Assembly: GCF_004771005.1 (NCBI RefSeq)
Contig: NZ_RQHV01000036.1
Coordinates: 62,001-126,000, forward strand
Direction: 5' to 3'
DNA: 64,000 nt
Origin: Leptospira ilyithenensis
GTDB taxonomy: Bacteria > Spirochaetota > Leptospiria > Leptospirales > Leptospiraceae
Shown: one piece after another, positions 34,463-43,342 of the stretch
Numbering within the stretch: position 1 is the stretch's first letter
Layout: each line of letters starts with the position of its first letter
Program-made: the position numbers and the translations under genes
Notes under the pieces: generated by a model
What the model saw: only the letters and a program-made list of their open reading frames with translations
Told to the model about the DNA's origin: nothing
Database searches by the model: none

Positions 34463-36715
34463 TTGAAATCAGTTACGGATAAATCCATTCTAATCATTGG
34501 TGGAGGACTATTACAAGTTCCCATCATTCAAACGGCAAAGACTATGAAATTGAAAACGATCGTTGCGGATATGAATCCCCAATCGATCGGATTTCAAATC
34601 GCCGATGAAAAAATCATCATGTCTACGAAAGATTTGGAAGGGATGGTTCGTGAGGCAAAAAGATACAGCCTTACCAAACAAATCCACGGAGTGATCACCG
34701 CGGGGACTGATGCAAGTATGACTGTTGCAGCGGTTGCTTCCGCATTGGGACTTCCTGGTATCCGGTTTGTAGATGCGGAAGCTGCAACAAACAAAGTAAA
34801 GATGAGACAACGTTTGAAAGAACACGGTCTCCCCATTCCCCGTTTTGCGCCTGTTTGGTCTTTGCAGGATGCAAAGGACGCGCTCGACTCCTTGACTTTC
34901 CCTTTGGTAATGAAACCTGCCGACAATATGGGTGCGCGCGGAGTGATTAAGGTAAATCATAAGGACGAAATTCCTCACGCATTCCGACATGCTAAAAAAT
35001 TCTGCCCGACGGGGGAGTTGATTTTGGAAGAGTATATGGAAGGTCCCGAACTATCCGTAGATGCTCTTGCCTTCCAAGGTCAGATCCGGATGACAGGTAT
35101 TGCCGATCGTATCATAGAAAGAGAACCTTTTTTTATCGAAGTAGGGCATAATATGCCTTCCGCATTGTCCAAAGAAACAATCTTGGAAGTGGAAAAGGTA
35201 ATGTCCGGAGGAATGCGCGCTTTGGGAATTCATCTGGGAGCGGGCAAGGGAGATATCAAAGTCACAAAACAAGGTGTAATGATCGGAGAGATTGCAGCGC
35301 GGCTTTCCGGCGGGTTTATGTCCGCTTTCACCTATCCATTGTCAACCGGTGTTAATTTGAACCGCGCGGCGTTACTCATAGCACTTGGTGAAACCCCGGA
35401 TAATTTGGAACCGGTTCTAACCCGCGTTTCCATCGAAAGATCCTTATTATCCAAACCGGGCAAACTCATCCAAATCACAGGTTTGGAAGAGGTTAAAAAA
35501 ATCGACGGAGTCAATGAAGTTTTTTTACAATCAAAATCCGGAGACGTAATCAAAGAACCAACGAATAACATTGATAAATCGGGACATGTGATCATTACTG
35601 CGGACTCTCTTTTGGATGCCGAACTCATTTTTGAAAAAGTGAAAAAGACAATCGTATTTGAAGTGGATGAATTGTTTTCCATCAGTGAAAAGGAAATCAA
35701 CGACTCAGCGAGACAAAGATTCGGAAAAGACATTTGTTGGGTTTGTAAAGTATGCGATGGGGTAAATTGTGCTTCAGGCATTCCGGGAATGGGCGGTGTA
35801 GGACGAATGGAAACATTCCAGGACAATTATACCGCATTACAAGAATTCCACATTGTTCCCAGATACATTCGCGATCATGTGATTCCTTCCATCTCTACTG
35901 ATTTCCTAGGACTTCCACTAAAGATGCCTATTATGTCCGCACCTATGACAGGGGTTGGAACTAATATGAATTTTGTTATGACAGATGCGGACTATGCACA
36001 GGCTGTCACAAAATCATTTGCGCAAAACGGTTCCATTGCTTGGCTTGGAGATGGTGCCAGTCCCGAAAAATATAAAATCATGATAGATGCCATAACAAAA
36101 TCCAATGGTAAAGGAATATTGATTTGTAAGCCGAGAGCGGATGAAGGTTTACTGATGGAAAGATTGCTTGAGGCGGAAGCTGCAGGTGTATTTGCAGTAG
36201 GTATGGATATTGATGCAGTTAATTTCAGAACGATGACTTCTAAAAATCTTTCGAGTATTTCCAGGTCAATGGAATCTCTCTCTAAAATCAGAGAAAAGAT
36301 CAAGATACCTTTTGTATTGAAAGGCATTATGAGTTTAGAAGATGCTAAATTAGCAATAGATGGAAAATTTTCAGCAATCGTAGTATCCAATCATGGCGGT
36401 AGAGTTTTAGATGGTATGCCAGGGACAGCAAGAGTACTTCCTAAGATAGCAGAATATGCGAAAGGAAAAATTCCCATTCTTGCGGACGGTGGCATTCGAA
36501 GTGGAATGGATGTGTTTAAAATGTTAGCACTTGGTGCAGATTCAATACTTGTAGGAAGACCGGTTGCGATTTCGCTTGTGGGCGGTGATGAGGCGGGAAT
36601 TCGTTTTTTACTCAACAAATATTCGGAAGAATTAACGCAAAGCATGAGCGTTAGCGGTGCATCCGATCTTTCGAAAATTACAAAATCAATGTTACTTCAC
36701 AAGATGAATGGTTGA
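34463..36715 (+). CDS. ATP-grasp / FMN-dependent alpha-hydroxy-acid dehydrogenase fusion
   Basis: A 750-residue two-part enzyme. Residues 1 to about 400 resemble an ATP-grasp carboxylate ligase: G-G-G-L-L-Q near the N-terminus, V-M-K-P-A-D-N-M-G-A-R-G, and G-E-I-A-A-R-L-S-G-G. A Cys-rich connector follows (Cys425, 428, 431, 436 in C-x2-C-x2-C-x4-C). The C-terminal half (about 470-750) is an FMN TIM barrel with S-A-P-M-T-G, V-V-S-N-H-G-G-R-x-L-D (the alpha-hydroxy-acid dehydrogenase signature), A-D-G-G-I-R-S-G and V-G-R-P. The reaction is unknown; coupling of ATP-dependent ligation and oxidation on one substrate is conceivable. It is followed after three bases by the PilZ-like gene. Confidence 0.8.
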   Translation: MKSVTDKSILIIGGGLLQVPIIQTAKTMKLKTIVADMNPQSIGFQIADEKIIMSTKDLEGMVREAKRYSLTKQIHGVITAGTDASMTVAAVASALGLPGIRFVDAEAATNKVKMRQRLKEHGLPIPRFAPVWSLQDAKDALDSLTFPLVMKPADNMGARGVIKVNHKDEIPHAFRHAKKFCPTGELILEEYMEGPELSVDALAFQGQIRMTGIADRIIEREPFFIEVGHNMPSALSKETILEVEKVMSGGMRALGIHLGAGKGDIKVTKQGVMIGEIAARLSGGFMSAFTYPLSTGVNLNRAALLIALGETPDNLEPVLTRVSIERSLLSKPGKLIQITGLEEVKKIDGVNEVFLQSKSGDVIKEPTNNIDKSGHVIITADSLLDAELIFEKVKKTIVFEVDELFSISEKEINDSARQRFGKDICWVCKVCDGVNCASGIPGMGGVGRMETFQDNYTALQEFHIVPRYIRDHVIPSISTDFLGLPLKMPIMSAPMTGVGTNMNFVMTDADYAQAVTKSFAQNGSIAWLGDGASPEKYKIMIDAITKSNGKGILICKPRADEGLLMERLLEAEAAGVFAVGMDIDAVNFRTMTSKNLSSISRSMESLSKIREKIKIPFVLKGIMSLEDAKLAIDGKFSAIVVSNHGGRVLDGMPGTARVLPKIAEYAKGKIPILADGGIRSGMDVFKMLALGADSILVGRPVAISLVGGDEAGIRFLLNKYSEELTQSMSVSGASDLSKITKSMLLHKMNG

Positions 36716-36718
36716 TCT

Positions 36719-37936
36719 ATGGATAAAGAAATAACCGACATTGACGGTGTTTTAAAAGTAATTACCGCACTTTTCGGCAAACTACCCGTATCCATTCAAT
36801 ACGAAGGGAAAGATATTCCGGTCAAGATCATTGCCTTAAAAAACAAAGCACTCATTATAAACACTCCTCTTATTTTTCCAAACAAGGATCGGAATTTATC
36901 CGTAGTTCACAACGGAAGCAAATTTGTCGCACAATTTTTGTTAGCTGGTGGAGACGGTCACGGAATCGAGATACTTACACCTAAGAAAATATCCATTGTT
37001 GCTGCCACAAGGGAAACTACAAGGGTCGAAGTTGCTCCTGCAAGCGGAAGTAATGCCACCTTAAAGGCAATTAACATCATAAATGTGATCGATGTTTCCA
37101 AAGCAATCGGCTTTGATGATAAAAAAGTCGATGCGGTACTACTTACCTATCGAACGAAATTGATGAAAGCATATCCGCAATCTTCTATTTACTTTGCAGG
37201 AAGAATGGACAACAGACTTCGCCTGATGCACCATTACGAAAAGTCCATATTTATTATGGACAGAAAGGATAAAAGTTCGGCTAGTCCTCAGTTTTTTCCT
37301 TTCGATGAATATCTAAGAATTTTTGAGTCCTCCAAGATCGATGATAAATACATCTCTGAAATTTGTATTCCTATCAGATACAAAGGTTATGTTCATCTCG
37401 GTTATGTGCAGGTTTTGAGTGAAAACATTTTGACGATGGAAGCTTTTCAGCAAGTTGAGATTTTTGCAAGTGCTGTAGCTCGGGATGTGATCAGCACCGG
37501 AGTTTTCCAAGAGTCGAGAGAAGTCTGTCAGGTTATGGATCTAAGTTCCGGTGGTATTAGTTTTCTCCATTCTCCGTCCAGATCATTTAGCAGAAGTATG
37601 ACTATGAACGGAACAATCCTTTTTGATATTGTTTTCAATCAGGAGTCCAGAGCCACATTTAGAGGTATTATTAAAAACATTCGTAACCAAGAAACCAATT
37701 TTAGAGTGGGTTGTCAGTTTTATAATTTAAACCCCAAAGATATGGAAGCACTTGATGCATTCCTTAGCATTGGGAAACCCACTGAGCTGGAACCGGGACC
37801 CGATGCATCCGAAGAAGGGGCAGAGACGGGATTTTCAGAAGGTCATGATTCGGAAGAAACAAACAATCCTGAGGAAAATGTGGGCGAGTTTGGAAATTCT
37901 GAAGATCCTTTTGCCGGTGAACCGTTACCTGAATAG
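36719..37936 (+). CDS. PilZ/GAF-like protein, possibly DUF1577 family
   Basis: 405-residue cytoplasmic protein. The N-terminal part has an R-E-T-T-R motif (Arg98, Arg102), then a GAF-like segment (about 135-260), then D-L-S-S-G-G (Asp274) and a beta-rich stretch. R-x3-R and D-x-S-x-x-G are the two cyclic-di-GMP contact motifs of PilZ domains, here separated by the GAF-like region. The last 50 residues are acidic and low complexity. I associate this layout with DUF1577 proteins of Leptospira. A c-di-GMP role would fit the diguanylate cyclase about 5 kb upstream, but is inference. Confidence 0.6.
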   Translation: MDKEITDIDGVLKVITALFGKLPVSIQYEGKDIPVKIIALKNKALIINTPLIFPNKDRNLSVVHNGSKFVAQFLLAGGDGHGIEILTPKKISIVAATRETTRVEVAPASGSNATLKAINIINVIDVSKAIGFDDKKVDAVLLTYRTKLMKAYPQSSIYFAGRMDNRLRLMHHYEKSIFIMDRKDKSSASPQFFPFDEYLRIFESSKIDDKYISEICIPIRYKGYVHLGYVQVLSENILTMEAFQQVEIFASAVARDVISTGVFQESREVCQVMDLSSGGISFLHSPSRSFSRSMTMNGTILFDIVFNQESRATFRGIIKNIRNQETNFRVGCQFYNLNPKDMEALDAFLSIGKPTELEPGPDASEEGAETGFSEGHDSEETNNPEENVGEFGNSEDPFAGEPLPE

Positions 37937-38913
37937 TGTCTTCAGATCCTCTTAAAAATTACAAAAGTTTTGTACCATCCAATTTTCATTCCTATCCGTT
38001 AATTGAATATTTAAAAGCACGGTTTCCCTATCATAACGAAGAAGATTGGATTTCTTTAGTAGAAAATCAGAATGTTCTAATCAATGGAAATTCATCGTCT
38101 CCCGATTTGATTTTGAAAACAGGAGATGAAATTTCCTATTCCCCCAAACCCGATTCCATACGGGAACCTGCGATTAACAGGGATTATCATGTTTTAGCGG
38201 AAAAGGAAAACTTTCTCGTGGTAAACAAACCTCCGAATATTCCGGTTCATCCTGCGGGTAGATACAGAACCAATACTCTTTTGAACCTTTTGGAACATGA
38301 CAGAAAAACAAAGTTTTATCCCGTGCATAGATTGGATCGGGAAACCTCAGGCATTATTTTGTTTGCAAAAACGGCAGAGTTTCGGCTTGTTTTGCAAAAA
38401 TTATTCGAAGAAAGGCTGATCCGGAAAGAATATCTAACGTTTGTTTACGGACGGTTTCCGGAGACTCTTGTATCGGAAGGGTACATGGGGAAAGATCCGA
38501 ATTCGAGCATTCGCAAAAAACAATCTCTCCGAAAGGAAAGTTTGGGAGAAGATAAACTCACTTTTACCGAATTTTCCCTGTTATCCTATGATCCGAAAAA
38601 GAATATCTCCGTGTTGCTTGTTAAACCTCATACCGGAAGGATTCACCAAATACGTGCTACATTACTTGGCGAAGGTTTTCCCGTAGTGGGGGACAAACTT
38701 TACGGAAAAAGGGAAACCGCGTTTCTTGATTTTATCCAAATGGGAGAATCCGATCTTTTGAATGAGGAATTGGGGCATAACCGCCAATGTCTTCATGCAT
38801 ATTCATTGTCTTTCGTCGACCCGACTACGGGTGAAACAAATAATTTTCATTGTCCTCTTTCATTCGACTTATGTCGCTTAATTGCGAACATTCCGTCCGA
38901 ATATGTCACGTAA
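37936..38913 (+). CDS. RluA-family pseudouridine synthase
   Basis: Isomerises uridine to pseudouridine in rRNA or tRNA. The 325-residue product has an N-terminal S4-like RNA-binding region (about 15-75) and a catalytic domain with the signature H-R-L-D-R-E-T-S-G, whose Asp is the catalytic residue, followed by the K-P-H-T-G-R-I-H-Q-I-R motif. The start is GTG overlapping the preceding TAG by one base. The exact target site (RluC, RluD or other) cannot be fixed from sequence alone. Confidence 0.92.
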   Translation: MSSDPLKNYKSFVPSNFHSYPLIEYLKARFPYHNEEDWISLVENQNVLINGNSSSPDLILKTGDEISYSPKPDSIREPAINRDYHVLAEKENFLVVNKPPNIPVHPAGRYRTNTLLNLLEHDRKTKFYPVHRLDRETSGIILFAKTAEFRLVLQKLFEERLIRKEYLTFVYGRFPETLVSEGYMGKDPNSSIRKKQSLRKESLGEDKLTFTEFSLLSYDPKKNISVLLVKPHTGRIHQIRATLLGEGFPVVGDKLYGKRETAFLDFIQMGESDLLNEELGHNRQCLHAYSLSFVDPTTGETNNFHCPLSFDLCRLIANIPSEYVT

Positions 38914-38988
38914 CATAAATTAAAAAACATCCCCGCTCTTTTAGTTTCTTTCCGATCTTGTTATAAAGATAGGAGGCTTTTGCAACGG

Positions 38989-40146
38989 ATGGCAGGAGCA
39001 GAGAGATTAAAAAAAGAGTCGGATAAGTTTTTATTCGGAGAGTTTTGGACCGCAAAACAAAGACAAGGACATCCTATCCATCATACGGTTAGTTATAGAG
39101 CTTCCTTTAAACCTGAGTTACCTTCTTTCTTTATGAAGGAATTTTTGCATAAAAAGAAAAAGGTCGTCTATGACCCTTTTGGCGGTCGTGGCACTACTGC
39201 CGTTCAAGCGAACATAGAAGGGCATTTTGCAATTCATAACGATATCCATCCTTTATCTATTTTTTTGGCAAGTGCGAGACAAACTGTTCCGGGTTTCGAT
39301 GTTTTGGTGAAAAAACTGGAATCATTGGATTTGAAAAAACACATTCCGGAAGAAGAGGGTGATGAAAGGTTACTTCCTTTTTTTCATCCGGAAACTTTGG
39401 TTGAAATCAAAAACTTGAAAAATTACATGAAAGATGATATTTCTCCTGAAATGCAATTTTTGGGACTCATCGCATTGTCCAGGTTACATGGTCATAGCAC
39501 GGGATTTTTCTCCGTTTATACTTTCCCCCAACTTTCCATTCCGCCGGAAGCTCAGAGAAGAAATAATATAAAAAGGCAACAGACTCCGGAGTATCGCGAT
39601 ATCAAATCCAGAATCATTCAAAAGATGAGAAGGGATCTAGCTACTCCGATTCCTCCTTTCTATCATGAATTCTCCAAACAAAATCTATACACTTTGTCTT
39701 CTGCGAATAACGTTCCGTCGATTACTTCCGAATCCGTGGATCTGATCGTGACTTCTCCTCCTTTTTTGGATAAGGTGGATTATGAAGCGGATAATTGGTT
39801 AAGACATTGGTTTTTGGATATTCCTAAAAACTCGGAACGTAAGTTGAGTATTTTCAGTAATATCACGGATTGGAACAGGTTCATTCAGTCGACTTTGAAG
39901 GAATCGTCTCGTGTTCTAAAAAAAGGCGCGTATATGGTGATGGAAGTGGGCGAGGTAAAGAAGGGAAAAGAAATTCTCAATTTGGATGAGGATGTCGTGG
40001 ATATGGCGAAGGGAACCGGGCTTGTTTGGACCAAAACATATATCCATACCCAAACTTTTACGAAGCTGTCCAATTGTTGGAATGTGTCCAATAATGAAAA
40101 AGGTACCAATTCCAATCGTTGTGTAGTTTTAAGAAAGGCCAACTGA
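38989..40146 (+). CDS. Orphan DNA methyltransferase (N4/N6-type)
   Basis: 386-residue SAM-dependent enzyme with motif [10 protein letters not shown] (about 64) near the N-terminus and the catalytic motif IV V-T-S-P-P-F about two-thirds along. T-S-P-P-F is characteristic of N4-cytosine or N6-adenine DNA methylases. No restriction gene or specificity subunit is next to it. A TTG at 38980 (three bases after AGGAGG) would add three residues; the ATG is 12 bases after that ribosome site. It could act on RNA instead; DNA is preferred on motif grounds. Confidence 0.75.
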   Translation: MAGAERLKKESDKFLFGEFWTAKQRQGHPIHHTVSYRASFKPELPSFFMKEFLHKKKKVVYDPFGGRGTTAVQANIEGHFAIHNDIHPLSIFLASARQTVPGFDVLVKKLESLDLKKHIPEEEGDERLLPFFHPETLVEIKNLKNYMKDDISPEMQFLGLIALSRLHGHSTGFFSVYTFPQLSIPPEAQRRNNIKRQQTPEYRDIKSRIIQKMRRDLATPIPPFYHEFSKQNLYTLSSANNVPSITSESVDLIVTSPPFLDKVDYEADNWLRHWFLDIPKNSERKLSIFSNITDWNRFIQSTLKESSRVLKKGAYMVMEVGEVKKGKEILNLDEDVVDMAKGTGLVWTKTYIHTQTFTKLSNCWNVSNNEKGTNSNRCVVLRKAN

Positions 40147-40175
40147 CGCCGGCGATTTCGATCTTAGAGAAAGAA

Positions 40176-40205
40176 TTGACGATTGATTTTATTTTTTAGT
40201 CTAAT
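40176..40205 (+). promoter_or_regulatory. Candidate promoter
   Basis: TTGACG (40176-40181), 18-base spacer, TCTAAT (40200-40205), upstream of a small lipoprotein gene. Sigma-70-like by eye only. Confidence 0.4.
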
Positions 40206-40212
40206 AGGCAGA

Positions 40213-40641
40213 ATGATCAGAATAATTTTAATCGTTTTTATTTTTTCGTTTCCTTTTTTGCAATGTGGAAATGCAAATAGTCAGACTGCAAAACAGGGAA
40301 GCCTCGTTCCTCTGCATCCGATTACAATCACCGCTGCAAAATTGAAAGATAATAAATTCGAACTGAGATTGGATCTTCCTCCCGATTATGGGTTTCAGAT
40401 AGAAGCGCCGCACCGTCTATTTTTGTCAGGCACAAACGGACTGACTGTTACAAAAGCGGATTTGAAGTTAAACGGTCCCATTCACCCTAAGAAAGCAGAA
40501 TACTTCGAATATGTGAAAGGACTGCCGTTCGAAGTTTCGGGAAAGGGTGATCTGGAAGTAAACGGAAAACTATTTTACTGCAATTTCAAAAAGAATATCT
40601 GCATCCCCGGAAAGATTTCGCAAAAGATACAGATTCTTTAG
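40213..40641 (+). CDS. Small lipoprotein resembling DsbD N-terminal domain
   Basis: 142 residues from ATG 40213 (an alternative start at 40183 adds ten). Signal ending in P-F-L-Q-C (Cys18). The mature part is a predicted immunoglobulin-like beta domain whose end, with Cys123 and Cys130 in Y-C-N-F-K-K-N-I-C-I-P, resembles the Y-Q-x-C...C-x-P disulphide segment of the DsbD alpha domain, which passes electrons in the periplasm. Only the alpha-like domain is present; no DsbD membrane part is seen nearby. Role is uncertain. Confidence 0.55.
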   Translation: MIRIILIVFIFSFPFLQCGNANSQTAKQGSLVPLHPITITAAKLKDNKFELRLDLPPDYGFQIEAPHRLFLSGTNGLTVTKADLKLNGPIHPKKAEYFEYVKGLPFEVSGKGDLEVNGKLFYCNFKKNICIPGKISQKIQIL

Positions 40642-40651
40642 ATAGCGGTCG

Positions 40652-41107
40652 TTATTCGAGCTGGGTTGTAACCAGTCGTTTCAGATCTTTTTTCTGGATT
40701 TGATATAGAAAAAAATACCTACCGCCGAGGGAAATGTTTTTATCCACCAATTTCCCTTCTTTTGAAATTTCACGTAATTCTTTTCTCCCTTTTTCCGAAA
40801 GATTGGGGGGAGAGTATGTCTTTAGTAAATTGAGTGCTTTGTGTTCGGCGATTGTATTTGCTTCCGATTTGCGTGCTTCCGAATCGGAAAGTACACTGGA
40901 AATGGCAACTTGGAATAAATTCTCGTTTAAGAATCCTTCTTTTGCTTTTGTAAATTCGATCACTTCAGGAGATTCAACTGCTTCTTCCTTGGTAATTGTC
41001 TCTTGATTGGTTTTGACTTCTTTTTGCGGCGTTTTGCAAGCATTAGCTGAAAGGAAAACAACAACTATAGATGCCAACGTAAGTGAAAGTGTTCGGGTTT
41101 GTTTCAT
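40652..41107 (-). CDS. Lipoprotein, function unknown
   Basis: 151-residue protein with signal and lipobox S-A-N-A-C (Cys24), a Lys/Thr/Glu-rich linker and a helical mature part. Second gene of a minus-strand pair, overlapping the stop of the first by four bases. It converges on the DsbD-like gene. No family recognised. Confidence 0.6.
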   Translation of the reverse strand: MKQTRTLSLTLASIVVVFLSANACKTPQKEVKTNQETITKEEAVESPEVIEFTKAKEGFLNENLFQVAISSVLSDSEARKSEANTIAEHKALNLLKTYSPPNLSEKGRKELREISKEGKLVDKNISLGGRYFFLYQIQKKDLKRLVTTQLE

Positions 41108-41763
41108 TCTAAATCTCTCTCTCCAAGATTTTGGTATGCACCCAAAGGAACTGGGGTCTCCTCAACCTTTGCATATAGTTTTTCTTGGATGTTTCTAAAT
41201 AGGAAAGCACATTTTGATCTATCCGAATAATCTTCTTTATAAAGATGAAGAGAGTCGAAGAACCATGCAAAGTTCTGAGTATACGGTTTTGTTCCCTGAG
41301 GAAGGGGTGCCGACAGAAGGGGAACAGTAGAGGCTTGGTTTTGATTCTGTGTTTGGTTAGTAAGAGCGGTATTTGTATTTCCAACGGCGAGTCCCGGAAT
41401 CGGGCTTGCACTTGCCTGGGCATCTCTTTGCTCTTTGATCGTTCTCATTTGGCCGATGCGGGTGCTGGAAAAACTTTCTATACCTTCGCCAAATCTATAT
41501 TTGTCCCTATGTGCTTGCAAAAGGTAAGGCATGGAAAGCTCTTCCCGTTTTAAGAACGCTTTCGTTTTGCATTCTTCTCTTTTTGTTTTTCTGGGTGCTT
41601 CCAACGAAGAATAGGGAATCTCAACTTTCATTTGAAAAAATTCCCTTGAAATAAAACCTATATCAGTCTCGTTTTGTAATGCCTTTTCCACAAGAAGTTT
41701 GTCCGCAGGTTGGAAGCCGGAACAAGAGAGGAAAAAGGATAAAATTAGAAGTTTACGATTCAT
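41104..41763 (-). CDS. Lipoprotein with Asn/Gln/Thr-rich region
   Basis: 219-residue product with a short signal ending in F-F-L-S-C (Cys14). The mature part has a charged N-terminal region and, around residues 120-155, a Asn/Gln/Thr/Ala/Pro-rich low-complexity stretch, then an aromatic-rich end. It starts 25 bases from the M16 peptidase gene in the opposite direction. Envelope location inferred from the lipobox; function unknown. Confidence 0.6.
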   Translation of the reverse strand: MNRKLLILSFFLSCSGFQPADKLLVEKALQNETDIGFISREFFQMKVEIPYSSLEAPRKTKREECKTKAFLKREELSMPYLLQAHRDKYRFGEGIESFSSTRIGQMRTIKEQRDAQASASPIPGLAVGNTNTALTNQTQNQNQASTVPLLSAPLPQGTKPYTQNFAWFFDSLHLYKEDYSDRSKCAFLFRNIQEKLYAKVEETPVPLGAYQNLGERDLE

Positions 41764-41788
41764 TTTATAGTCTCAAAGATAGCAGTAG

Positions 41789-43342
41789 ATGTTGAAAATA
41801 CGATCCTTTTTCCTTTGCCTTTTTCTTATCGCAACTGGGACCAGTGCCCAGGAAAACTTCTTTCCCAGTTCTGAAAAGCAATTCCTTGAAAAAATCAGAA
41901 AGATCAAATTGGAAAACGGTCTTACGGCCATCCTCATGAAAAGAGGGACTTCCCCCACTTTGGCTCTTTATATCAAATTCAAAGTGGGTGCAGTGGATGA
42001 AACTCCGGAACAAGCGGGGATCGCCCATCTCCTGGAACATATGTTGTTCAAGGGAACGAAGAATGTGGGAACCAGCAATTTTTCCGAAGAAGAAAAATAT
42101 CAAATTCAGATAGAAGTTTGGGGAACCAAACTGGACAATCTCGGTCTTTTGAAGCGGGATTATTTGGAAAGGGGAGAAGAAGTTCCCAAAGATCTGAATG
42201 ACAGGATAACTACCCTTAGTCGAAGATTGAAGAATCTGATAGAATTGCAGGATTCCTTTATCATTAAAAACGAAGACTCGTATATTTACGAACAAAACGG
42301 CGAAGTAGGGTTCAATGCTTATACTTCTCAGGATGTAACCAATTACCAGATTCAATTACCTTCCAATCGTTTGGAGATTTGGGCAAAATTGGAATCGGAC
42401 AGATTGAAAAATCCAATTTTAAGGGAATATTACACAGAAAGGGATGTTGTCATTGAAGAAAGAAGGATGCGCACGGAAGATAGCGGTGCGGGAGTTCTCA
42501 GGGAGAGGTTTTTTTCCGTAGCATTCGAAAGTCATCCTTATAGAAAACCTGTGATCGGTTATGCGACAGGGCTTCCTTTTTTGAAAATCGACGACACCAA
42601 AAAGTTTTTTTTGGAAAACTATACTCCCAATAGAATGGTGATTGCCATTGTAGGAGACCAGGACTTTGACTCCACGGAAAAGGTTTTAAGAAAATACTTT
42701 TCGGATCTGAAAAAAGGAAAGGAAAGGTCTCCTTACAAAGTATCCGAAAAACAATATTTAGGTGAAAAAAGATTTTCCGTTCTGCATCCTTCCAGTCCCC
42801 AAATTATGATGGGTTGGTTGAAACCTCCTTATCCCCATAAGGACAATGCTGCTTTCGATGTTTTGTCTAGTCTCCTCACGACCGGAGCCGGTTCCCGTTT
42901 GAACCAAAGGCTTGTACTGAAAGACAAGTCGGCAGTTTCCGTAGGTTCTGCGAACGGATATCCCGGAGAAAGATACTCCAATTTTTTTACTCTATTTATC
43001 AAACCTCAGTCGGAGTTTTCCCAAAAAACAATGGAAGATACGATCAGAGAGGAACTTGATCTGATTGAAAAGGAAGGAGTGTCTGAACAGGAATTGGAAA
43101 AAATCAAAAACCAAATGGTTTCAGAATTTCTAAAATCTATGGATGACAATGCAAATATAGCTGATTCTCTCAGTTACTATGAGCTGTTATACGGGAATTG
43201 GAATCAATTATTCCGTCAATACAATGCAATCCTCGCTGTTAAATCCGAAGACATAAAATATATAGTAAAGACCTACCTTTCCAAAAACCGGATTACCATC
43301 GGGATTTTGGAAGACATTAGGAAAAACGGAAATCAAAAATGA
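41789..43342 (+). CDS. M16 family zinc metallopeptidase (active subunit)
   Basis: 517-residue secreted pitrilysin-type peptidase. Signal peptide to about residue 20; inverted zinc motif H80-L-L-E-H84; the further zinc-binding Glu lies in V-I-E-E-R-R-M, much later than usual because an extra helical segment of about 70 residues is inserted after the zinc motif. The C-terminal half has the paired M16 fold. It overlaps the next M16 gene by four bases; the two probably form a heterodimer with one active subunit. Substrates unknown; periplasmic or surface peptides are likely. Confidence 0.9.
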   Translation: MLKIRSFFLCLFLIATGTSAQENFFPSSEKQFLEKIRKIKLENGLTAILMKRGTSPTLALYIKFKVGAVDETPEQAGIAHLLEHMLFKGTKNVGTSNFSEEEKYQIQIEVWGTKLDNLGLLKRDYLERGEEVPKDLNDRITTLSRRLKNLIELQDSFIIKNEDSYIYEQNGEVGFNAYTSQDVTNYQIQLPSNRLEIWAKLESDRLKNPILREYYTERDVVIEERRMRTEDSGAGVLRERFFSVAFESHPYRKPVIGYATGLPFLKIDDTKKFFLENYTPNRMVIAIVGDQDFDSTEKVLRKYFSDLKKGKERSPYKVSEKQYLGEKRFSVLHPSSPQIMMGWLKPPYPHKDNAAFDVLSSLLTTGAGSRLNQRLVLKDKSAVSVGSANGYPGERYSNFFTLFIKPQSEFSQKTMEDTIREELDLIEKEGVSEQELEKIKNQMVSEFLKSMDDNANIADSLSYYELLYGNWNQLFRQYNAILAVKSEDIKYIVKTYLSKNRITIGILEDIRKNGNQK

